Assembly (NCBI RefSeq): GCF_003330845.1
Contig: NZ_CP026121.1
Coordinates: forward strand, 8,413,501-8,477,500
Length of the DNA: 64,000 nt
Reading direction: 5' to 3'
Origin: Streptomyces sp. Go-475
GTDB lineage: Bacteria; Actinomycetota; Actinomycetes; Streptomycetales; Streptomycetaceae
Shown here: positions 57,627-64,000 of the stretch, in pieces
Layout: each line of letters starts with the position of its first letter
Position numbering within the stretch: the first letter of the stretch is position 1
Program-made: the position numbers and the translations under genes
The notes under the pieces: model-generated
Told to the model about the DNA's origin: nothing
What the model saw: the letters and a program-made list of their open reading frames with translations, nothing else
The model's database searches: none

Positions 57627-58733
57627 ATGATCTCCGCCCACACCCGCGTCGCGGTCGTCGGCGCCGGCCTCGGCGGCCTCGCCTTAGCCCGTGTCCTGCA
57701 GCTCCACGGTCGCTCCGTCACGGTCTTCGAATCCGACGCTTCCGCCGACGCCCGCCCCCAGGGCGGCAGCCTCGACATCCACGCCGCCACCGGTCAGACC
57801 GCCCTGCGCGCGGCGGGCCTTCTCGACACGTTCCGCGCCCTGGCCCGCCCCGACGCCCAGGAATGGCGCGTGCTCGACCCCGTCACCGCCGCCACCCTGC
57901 CCTTCCCGGGACCCGTCCACGACGACGACAGCCCCGAGATCGACCGCGGCCAACTGCGCGGACTGCTCCTGGACTCCCTCGCCGAGGGCACCGTCCGCTG
58001 GGGCCGCACGGTCACCGGCGCCACCCCGCTCGGCGACGGCACCTGGCGCCTGAGCTTCGGCGACGGCACCACCGAGGACGCCGAGCTGGTGGTCGGCGCC
58101 GACGGTGCCTGGTCGCGCATCCGCCCGGCCCTGTCGGACGCCACGCCCGGCTACGCCGGTGTCACCTTCATCGAGGCCGGTCTCGACGACGCCGACACCC
58201 GCCATCCCGCCCTCGCAGCCATGGTCGGCAACGGCACGCTGCTGGCGACCGCCGACAGCAAGGCCCTGCTGGCCCAGCGCAACGGCGACGGCCACATCCG
58301 CGTCTACGCCGCGTTCCGCGCGCCGCAGGACTGGCAGGCGGCCGAGGGCCTGGACATCGACGACACGGAGGCCGTGCGCGCACACCTGCTGAAGAGGTTC
58401 GACGGCTGGGACGAGAACCTGCTCTCCCTCCTGCGGAGTCAGGACGGCGGGTTCGTCGACCGGCCCGTGTTCGTGCTGCCCGTCCCGCACACCTGGGACC
58501 ACGTCCCCGGCATCACCCTGCTGGGCGACGCCGCGCACCTGATGCCGCCCGTCGGACTCGGGGCCAACCTCGCCATGCTCGACGGCAGCGACCTCGCCCA
58601 CGCCCTCGTCACCGAGTCCGGCGTCGACGACGCCGTCCGCGCCTACGAGAGCCTCATGCTGCCGCGCTCGGCGAAGGCCGCCCAGGACTGCGCCGAGGCA
58701 CTCGACCACCTCATCCCCCCGACGGCCTCCTGA
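57627..58733 (+). CDS. FAD-dependent monooxygenase (TetX/PHBH-like)
   Basis: 368-aa class A flavin monooxygenase. Motifs: GxGxxG in VVGAGLGGLALARVLQLHG, DG in VVGADGAWSRIRPAL, and GD in LLGDAAHLMPPVGLGANLAMLDGSDLA. Similar proteins hydroxylate aromatic compounds or inactivate tetracyclines. Codon 20 is TTA (57684-57686), so production may be tied to bldA. It is convergent with the Lrp-type pseudogene (16 nt apart); such pairs are often regulator and target. Confidence 0.85.
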   Translation: MISAHTRVAVVGAGLGGLALARVLQLHGRSVTVFESDASADARPQGGSLDIHAATGQTALRAAGLLDTFRALARPDAQEWRVLDPVTAATLPFPGPVHDDDSPEIDRGQLRGLLLDSLAEGTVRWGRTVTGATPLGDGTWRLSFGDGTTEDAELVVGADGAWSRIRPALSDATPGYAGVTFIEAGLDDADTRHPALAAMVGNGTLLATADSKALLAQRNGDGHIRVYAAFRAPQDWQAAEGLDIDDTEAVRAHLLKRFDGWDENLLSLLRSQDGGFVDRPVFVLPVPHTWDHVPGITLLGDAAHLMPPVGLGANLAMLDGSDLAHALVTESGVDDAVRAYESLMLPRSAKAAQDCAEALDHLIPPTAS

Positions 58734-58749
58734 GCAGGCGCGGCGCAGT

Positions 58750-59761
58750 TCACGCCCGGCGCTCGGGAAGCCCCCGGGACGGGATGGTGCCGACCGCCTT
58801 GAGCGTCCGCAGGACCGGTGCCGTCTCCAGGGAGCGGATCGCCTTGACCGCTCCCAGGCCGTGCGTGAGGTAGCGGTACAGGGCAGCGGTGTCCCGGCAC
58901 AGCGCGTGCGCCACGAGATTGGTGGGACCGGTGGTGTGGGCGACGAAGGCGAGTTCGTCGTGCTGGGCGAGGGCCGTGGCCACGTCGTCGAGGTGCGCCG
59001 GGGCGACGGCCATCCACAGCAGGACCTTGATGTGGCCGCCCAGCAGGGCGGGGTCGATCTCGACGTCGAAGAAGACCGTCCCACAGGCGCGCAGGTGGTC
59101 GAGGCGGCGGGAGACCGTCGCCGGCGACCAGCCCGTGCCGGCGGCGAGTTCGGCGACGGCCGCCCGCCCGTCCCGCCGCAGAGCGTCCAGCAGGGCGTGG
59201 TCGGCGGGGGAGAGCCGCACCTGGCCGTAGCCCTCCGGGGGCGGCGCCCCGCCGTGGCCCGTGCCCCCGGCCCCGCCCATCATCCGCTGCTGCCGCGGGG
59301 TCAGCGCGCTGGCGACCATGCGCCACGGGGTGCGCCAGCCCAGATAGGTGTGCAGCAGCTGGTGGGCGGAGACGGCCGTGAGCCCCACACTTGGCGGCAG
59401 TTCGTGCAGCAGCAGGGAGTGGCCGTGTGCGGTCCCCAGGGGCGTCTCCAGCACGGCGACGACCTCGGTGCCCCCGCCGGTGAGACAGACCCACGAGGTG
59501 TCGGGGCGGCGTACCAGCGCGTGCGCGAGGTCCGGCGCGGTCTCGGGGTCGGCCGTCAGCCGCAGCAGCCACTGCTCGTGCCCCGTCGACTGGGGGTCGG
59601 GCAGCCCCACGACGCGCAGCGCCGCCTGCTCGCGCAGCCGCTCGTGGCGTCGGGAGACCCGTCTGCGGCGACACCGCGAGCACGGCGGCGAGCTGCGTGA
59701 AGGAGGCACGGCCGTCGATGTGCAGGGCGTGGATCAGCGCCCGGTCCAGTTCGTCGAGCAT
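58750..59761 (-). pseudogene. Double-domain Lrp/AsnC regulator broken by a 1-nt frameshift
   Basis: The N-terminal HTH MLDELDRALIHALHIDGRASFTQLAAVLAVSPQT is in one frame. The remainder (SRRHERLREQAALRVVGLPD..., a second HTH in DHALLDALRRDGRAAVAELAAGTGWSPATVSRRLDHLRACG, then an AsnC effector domain) is in another. Removing one G from the GGG at 59658-59660 restores the expected join T-V-S-R-R. Full length would be about 336 aa, a tandem Lrp architecture common in Streptomyces. This may be a real mutation or a sequencing error. Start ATG at 59759-59761. Confidence 0.72.
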
Positions 59762-59810
59762 ACGCACACCATCCTTCACGCACCCTGGGGCGCCCGGGCA
59801 ACGGAATCGG

Positions 59811-60062
59811 TCAGTCCCTGATCACCGATTTGCAGCGCATCAGGAACTCGGCGAGGTAGCCGTCGTGCGGCAGCCCGGATTCCATCCAGTACGTCGGGTG
59901 GTCCCCCACGTACACGTTGCCGATCGAGGGTTCCGCCACGAGTTCGGCCACCAGCCCGTCGTCGTGCGTGATCGCCGTGAGGACCAAGGTGTCCCGGAGC
60001 GGTCCGAGGCCGGCGTCCCGGGTCCAGGGCGCCACCCACACGCAGGGGAGCACCTCAAGGCG
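59811..60062 (-). pseudogene. C-terminal fragment of an aldehyde dehydrogenase-like protein
   Basis: The frame ending at 59811 reads VLPCVWVAPWTRDAG... and then VAEPSIGNVYVGDHPTYWMESGLPHDGYLAEFLMRCKSVIRD, a typical ALDH C-terminus (acidic turn, N-x-G, P-H-x-G). No N-terminal or catalytic part exists upstream; about 60062 the similarity stops and the opposite strand carries a methyltransferase tail. So the gene is a remnant. Confidence 0.55.
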
Positions 60063-60065
60063 GCC

Positions 60066-60284
60066 ATGCTCCAGGAGGAGGGCAGGCCCGTGCGCGAACG
60101 CGTCGAGGAGCAGGGCGCCCAGTGGCTCTCCGCCCGCGACGACCTCGAGCAGTGGCTCGGTGGACACGGCTGGAGGGCCACGGTGTACGCGGGTGACGAT
60201 CCGCGCATCGGGCACGGGCGCACCGTGGCCCCGCTGCCGGCCTGCTGGCTGGCGACGGCGGCGCTCACCGCCGGGGAGCGCTGA
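60066..60284 (+). pseudogene. C-terminal fragment of a leucine carboxyl methyltransferase-family protein
   Basis: 72-codon frame from ATG 60066 with the typical tail RERVEEQGAQWLSARDDLEQWLGGHGWRATVY...GRTVAPLPACWLATAAL of TIGR00027-type SAM methyltransferases. The SAM-binding N-terminal part is absent. It begins exactly where the ALDH remnant on the other strand ends, so one deletion probably removed both 5' ends of a divergent gene pair. Confidence 0.55.
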
Positions 60285-60623
60285 GGAGAACCAGAATCCG
60301 CCCGGATGGGCGGCCGATCAATCGGCACTCAGAATTCCGCAGCAGGTCGCTTTGTTGTCGCCGCTGCCGTGAATCTTGGCCGGAATGCGCTGTGCGGCCC
60401 CGGTTTCATTACGGCACCGCGTGGGAATCTCGCCGGCTTCATCGCCCACTCTGCCTTTCCCCGGCGCTCATCGCCCCGTTAATTCGGAAGCGACTCGGTG
60501 ACAGATCTCGATCCCATCGCTTCCTGCTTACCGAGATTTTCCCTTCCACGGCCCGGAACATGAGATTCCCCCGGAAAGCATGTTCCTCGCCTCCTTCCTG
60601 ATTTCCTCCCGCAGAGGATTGGC
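60285..60623. other. 339-nt non-coding region, relatively AT-rich
   Basis: Noticeably lower GC than the surroundings. It lies upstream of a truncated FAD oxidoreductase gene and should contain its promoter. No coding frame, terminator or repeat stands out. Confidence 0.4.
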
Positions 60624-61457
60624 ATGTCTGACGACACCGCACGCCCGCACGACCCGAAGGAGCCGCGCGCCCGCGGCGGACACTGCGTGGTGCTCGGGGC
60701 CGGCATCGCCGGGCTCTTCGCCGCCCGCGTGCTGTCCGGCACGTTCGACCGGGTCACCGTGGTCGACCGGGACACCCTTCCGGAGACGGACGAGAACCGG
60801 CGTGGTGTGCCGCAGGGGCGGCACGCCCACGCGATCCTCCCCGCCGGCACCAGAGGACTGCGGCAGATGTTCCCCGGCCTGCTCGAAGGGCTGGAGGCGG
60901 CCGGGGTCCCCGTGGTCCGCGAACCCACCGAGATGCACTTCGCGCCCGGCGGCCACCTGCTCTGCCAGGAGGGGCGCTACGCCGACCCCACCCCCACCTA
61001 CCAGCCGACCCGCCCCCAGCTCGAGAGGCGAGTCCGCGCCGAAGTGGGGGAGTTGCCCGGTGTGGAGATCATCGACCGGTGCGAGGCCGCCGGGCTGGTC
61101 TGCACCCCCGACGGAACCCGCGTCACCGGTGTCCGCGTCGTGCACCGCGGCGCGCGGGAGGAGCGCGAGCTGACCGCCGACCTCGTCGTCGACGCCACCG
61201 GCCGCGGCGGACGTGCCACACGCTGGCTGGCCGACCTCGGCTACGAGCCTCCCCGCGAGGACAAGATCCCGGTCGACATCAAGTACGTGAGCCGCACCCT
61301 GCGGCTCGCACGGGGTGCCCTCGGCCGCCGCAAGGTCGTGATCGTGGGAGCCGAGCCCGGCCGGCCCACCGGCGCGACCTTCCTCCAGCACGAACAGGAC
61401 CGCTGGATGCTCACCCTGATCGGCTACGGCGGTCACCATCCGCCGACCGACCCATGA
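60624..61457 (+). pseudogene. Truncated FAD-dependent oxidoreductase
   Basis: 277-aa N-terminal part of a flavin oxidoreductase/epoxidase-like protein. The Rossmann motif is GHCVVLGAGIAGLFAARVL; DRDTLPETDENRRGVPQGRHAHAILPAG is highly characteristic of this family; DLVVDATGRGGR follows. It stops right after MLTLIGYGGHHPPTDP, where homologues continue for about 150-200 residues with the C-terminal FAD-binding GD motif. The missing C-terminus means a non-functional enzyme unless it is a domain-only protein. RBS AGAGGA before ATG 60624. Confidence 0.65.
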
Positions 61458-61625
61458 CCTCGTACCTCGACAACCTCGCGATCCGATGACCGGCCCACTG
61501 GCCGAATTCGCCGTCCATCGGGCAACCGATGGAAGAAACAAGCGAGTTGACGGTCCTGGCTGGAGCCCTTTCTGTGACGCGGCGATGCTGAGTGAAGATC
61601 GTCCACCGCGACCCGAGGAGCATCG

Positions 61626-62372
61626 ATGAAGATCACCCGTCACCCTGCCGGCGCACCGTGCTGGGCGGACCTCGACACCCCCGACGTCGCCTCCGCCCGC
61701 GCTTTCTACGGCTCGCTCTTCGGCTGGCAGGCCCTGGAACTCCCCAGTGGATACGTGAACTTCACCCTGCGGGGAGAGAAGATCGTGGGCGCGGTGGAGC
61801 TCAAGGAGGGGCAGGAGCACTCGGTCGGCTGGAGCGTCTACTTCATGTCGGACGACCTGAACGGGACGACGAAGGCGGTCGAAGAGGCCGGCGGCCGTGT
61901 CGTCAGCCCGCCGACGAAGGTGTCGGTCGCCGGCAGCGCCGCCGTCTACGCCGCCCCCGACGGCGCGGTGTTCGGCGCCTGGGAGCCGGACAAGCACCCC
62001 GGCTCCGGACTGGTACGCGAACCCGGAACGCCGTCCTGGTTCGCGCTGAACAGCCCGGACACCGAGGGCGCCGAGGCCTTCTACGCCCAGGTGTTCGGCT
62101 GGACCGCCACGACTCCTCCGGCCGGGGGCGCCGCGGCTCACCTGACCTTCGTCGGCGGAGCCGCGCGGTTCGGCGGCATCACCGGCGGGCCCGAGGGCCC
62201 GACCGGCTGGACCCTGCACTTCGGCGTCGAGGACATCGACGGCGGGGTGGCCAGGGCGGTCGAGCTGGGCGGCACCGTCGTCTCCGCACCCTCCGAGACA
62301 CCCGGAGTCGGACGCAGCGCGGTCCTCACAGACCCGACGGGCGTGACGTTCGGCCTGGTTCAGCACACGTAA
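61626..62372 (+). CDS. Two-domain VOC (glyoxalase-like) protein
   Basis: 248-aa protein with two tandem VOC modules: PCWADLDTPDVASARAFYGSLFGWQ... and PSWFALNSPDTEGAEAFYAQVFGWTATTP.... C-terminal strands of each module read AVYAAPDGAVFGAWEP and AVLTDPTGVTFGLVQ. Similar proteins are common in Streptomyces as lactoylglutathione lyase-like proteins without a proven substrate. ATG 61626 behind GAGGAGC. Confidence 0.85.
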   Translation: MKITRHPAGAPCWADLDTPDVASARAFYGSLFGWQALELPSGYVNFTLRGEKIVGAVELKEGQEHSVGWSVYFMSDDLNGTTKAVEEAGGRVVSPPTKVSVAGSAAVYAAPDGAVFGAWEPDKHPGSGLVREPGTPSWFALNSPDTEGAEAFYAQVFGWTATTPPAGGAAAHLTFVGGAARFGGITGGPEGPTGWTLHFGVEDIDGGVARAVELGGTVVSAPSETPGVGRSAVLTDPTGVTFGLVQHT

Positions 62373-62759
62373 CCGACCAGGACCGACCAGGATCAAGCCG
62401 TACGGCGAGGCAACGTGCATAGGTGGCACGGGAGGTCGAGGTGCGGAGCGGGTAGCCTCGGTCCTGGTCAATCGTCTCGTGCCTTGGCGGAGGCACCGAT
62501 GTCGAAGGCCCCGTTCGTCGCCATGTCCGCCGCGACTGCGGCGCTCTCGAAGGCCCCATGAGTGTTGGTTCAAGGCCCTGGCGAGGTCTGCGGCCTGTGC
62601 GATGGCGCTCGCGTCGGAACCGCGATCCGGCTGTGGCGCCGTGGGGAAGATGCCGTCGACGGCCGGGCGGAGCAGGTCGCTGACCACCACCAATGCCGTG
62701 CCCCAGGCAGGGAACCTCCTCGCCTGGGGCACCCGCCTTTTGGCTGCGTGAGGTCGGGG
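62373..62759. other. 387-nt region with inverted repeats and a possible decayed frame
   Basis: Contains a 12-bp inverted repeat (62375-62386 with 62458-62469) and a possible decayed minus-strand gene (62468-62732). One frame there reads SDLLRPAVDGIFPTAPQ...AIAQAADLARALNQ; a second frame reads HGAFESAAVAADMATNGAFDIGASAKARDD and then a stop, as if a frameshift had split one short protein. No family could be named. Confidence 0.3.
62699..62731. terminator. Hairpin downstream of the VOC gene
   Basis: Perfect 10-bp stem TGCCCCAGGC/GCCTGGGGCA with a 13-nt loop, followed on the plus strand by a short T-run (CCTTTTGG). It could end plus-strand transcription from the VOC gene or minus-strand transcription of the secreted-protein gene at 62760. 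Confidence 0.45.
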
Positions 62760-63242
62760 TCAGATCGGCCCGTGCCAGGTGGATTCACACTCGACGATGG
62801 CGCCGGAGGAGTTGGCGTGGCACGCGCGGGCGGAGACGTTGCGGACCTTGTACGTGCTGTAGAAGTAGCCGTCGAAGACCCCGCCGCCGCCCGCCGATCC
62901 GGTGGAGCAGTCGTAGACGGGCATGGTGCGGTAGTGCCAGTGGCCGACCCAGTTGCCGTTGTCGTGGATCTCGTAGCGGATCTGGGTGGTGGCGCAGTGG
63001 CCGTCGGTCGAGGTGTCGGATACGTAGGAGCTGAGCGCCACGTAGTTGTTGGTGCGCCACATGTTGGTGTACTGGTACACGCCGCTGACGTGGCTGGTCG
63101 AGTAGCCGACGTAGCCAAACCCGTTGTCCTGAGGGTGGACTTCGGTTTCCACCCAGTCGTCGGTGCTGTGCGCGCTCGCTGTTCCGGGGACCGTGAGCAG
63201 CAGTCCGATCGCGGCGAAGACCGCCAGTATGGCCCGTCTCAT
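62760..63242 (-). CDS. Secreted protein of unknown function (160 aa)
   Basis: Signal peptide (MRRAILAVFAAIGLLLTVPGTASA, about residues 1-24), then a mature domain rich in Tyr, Trp, Ser and Gly (ETEVHPQDNGFGYVGYSTSHVSGVYQYTNMW, HDNGNWVGHWHYRTMPVYDCSTG) with four Cys. Beta-rich appearance suggests an extracellular binding or inhibitor-like protein. ATG at 63240-63242 behind AAGGAGGGGG. The 278 nt upstream hold no gene and probably its promoter. Confidence 0.75.
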   Translation of the reverse strand: MRRAILAVFAAIGLLLTVPGTASAHSTDDWVETEVHPQDNGFGYVGYSTSHVSGVYQYTNMWRTNNYVALSSYVSDTSTDGHCATTQIRYEIHDNGNWVGHWHYRTMPVYDCSTGSAGGGGVFDGYFYSTYKVRNVSARACHANSSGAIVECESTWHGPI

Positions 63243-63520
63243 GTAACTCCCCCTCCTTGAAGCTGCGATTCTTGTCATGTCTCTGCGGACATGAAGTCCG
63301 TCGGCAGCCTCCCGAAGTCGGTGCACCGTGCACCAGTGCGGAACCGGCCATATCGGTGCGAAAGCGACCGCGAGGCCTCCTGGGGGCGGCGGTCTTCGAG
63401 GTCGGTCACCGTGCACGGTCAGCCGGCATGGCAAACCGGCGAAGGACCTCTGCGGAGTCGCGGTCGACGCCGGTGAGCATCAGGCGACAGCAGATCAACT
63501 CGAGAGGTCATGAGACCCCG

Positions 63521-63934
63521 CTAAGTGTGTGATTCACTCAAGCCGGGCGTGCCAAGACGGTTGAAGCCGGCGAGGCGCGGCGAGACGTCGAAGGGGAAGG
63601 ATGCGCCGTCGGGGGTCTTGAGGGCCGCCACGATGTCTTGGTCCGGTGCGCCGAATATCTCGAAGTGCTGCACGGTGCAGTGCTCCATCACCTCGCGGAT
63701 GTACGGATCCGAGAGCTGCCAGTGGGCGCGGATGGCATCGGAGTCGCGGTAGAGCTGGAAGCTGTGCGCCAGCATCCGCTCCTCGTCGATGAAGACCTCG
63801 ACCATGAGCTGAGGGCCGTGCTCTTGAGCGAATGCCACCGCCTGCGCGATGGCGCGCCGGAAACCGTCGAGGTGACCGTCCGTGATGCGCATGGTGTTGC
63901 GGAAGAGAATGGTGCTGCTCGTTGCGATCTCCAT
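63521..63934 (-). CDS. ABM-like (dimeric alpha/beta barrel) hypothetical protein
   Basis: 137-aa protein. FRNTMRITDGHLDGFRRAIAQAVAFAQEHGPQLMVEVFIDEERMLAHSFQLYRDSDAIRAHWQLSDPYIREVMEH resembles the antibiotic-biosynthesis-monooxygenase type ferredoxin-like barrel, in both the strand-helix pattern and the late Asp/His-rich helix. No catalytic residues can be assigned. ATG at 63932-63934. Confidence 0.6.
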   Translation of the reverse strand: MEIATSSTILFRNTMRITDGHLDGFRRAIAQAVAFAQEHGPQLMVEVFIDEERMLAHSFQLYRDSDAIRAHWQLSDPYIREVMEHCTVQHFEIFGAPDQDIVAALKTPDGASFPFDVSPRLAGFNRLGTPGLSESHT

Positions 63935-64000
63935 GCGCCGAGTGTTGCGCCTCGACCAAGGTTGAGGTCAAGGGCGCGGCTCGGCCGGGGAACCGGCGAC

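Noticed and set aside
63257..63532. Short plus-strand frames upstream of the secreted-protein gene
   Set aside because: No RBS of note, Arg-rich composition in all three frames, and the region is the expected promoter of the minus-strand gene.

Overview
The window is chromosomal DNA from a high-GC actinomycete, almost certainly a Streptomyces. GC content and third-position GC are very high. GTG/TTG starts and 4-nt stop/start overlaps are common, TTA codons are rare, and many small conserved Streptomyces proteins are present. No rRNA, tRNA, CRISPR array or intact transposon was seen.

Layout. (1) 1-11.0 kb: a myo-inositol catabolic operon on the minus strand (iolC, aldolase, iolD, mmsA/iolA, iolE, MFS transporter, iolG). 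A divergent LacI-type regulator and a sugar-binding lipoprotein are wired to it by an identical 16-bp operator. iolB is missing: only a 20-codon, doubly overlapping ORF is left in its place. (2) 11.1-16 kb: VOC protein, small hypothetical protein, secreted lipase-like hydrolase, secreted cutinase-like protein and a PucR-type regulator. (3) 16.1-24.6 kb: a minus-strand block of Ag85-type esterase, Pks13-like PKS (ACP-KS-AT-ACP-TE), fatty acyl-AMP ligase and acyl-CoA carboxylase beta subunit. With the cutinase this closely resembles the mycolate-condensation locus of mycobacteria, although Streptomyces are not known to make mycolates. I consider it the most notable system here. (4) 24.8-30.4 kb: aldo/keto reductase, small secreted protein, then a dynamin-like GTPase + CHAT protease pair that looks like a conflict/defence module, and a DUF5133 gene. 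(5) 30.4-36.2 kb: GlxA-type regulator, small membrane protein, a graspetide RiPP pair (precursor TgmA, ATP-grasp TgmB), a DUF1232 protein and a large Pro-rich membrane protein. (6) 36.3-44 kb: three-subunit molybdenum aldehyde oxidoreductase (PaoABC-like), two hypothetical proteins and a stand-alone cytochrome c oxidase subunit I with a small partner. (7) 44.1-55.3 kb: YbdK-type ligase, two SpoIIE/PP2C phosphatases flanking a giant multi-HAMP hybrid histidine kinase, an FMN-type oxidase-like protein and an isochorismatase-fold protein. (8) 55.3-64 kb: nucleotidyltransferase-like protein, Phd-like N-terminus fused to an unknown domain, FAD monooxygenase, and then a decaying stretch: frameshifted double Lrp regulator, truncated ALDH and methyltransferase 3' ends fused at a scar, and a truncated FAD oxidoreductase. 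It ends with a VOC protein, a secreted protein and an ABM-like protein.

Four genes carry a TTA codon (dynamin GTPase, small secreted protein, tgmB, FAD monooxygenase), so the accessory functions may depend on bldA and on development. All functional statements come from reading motifs and context; no database search was run.
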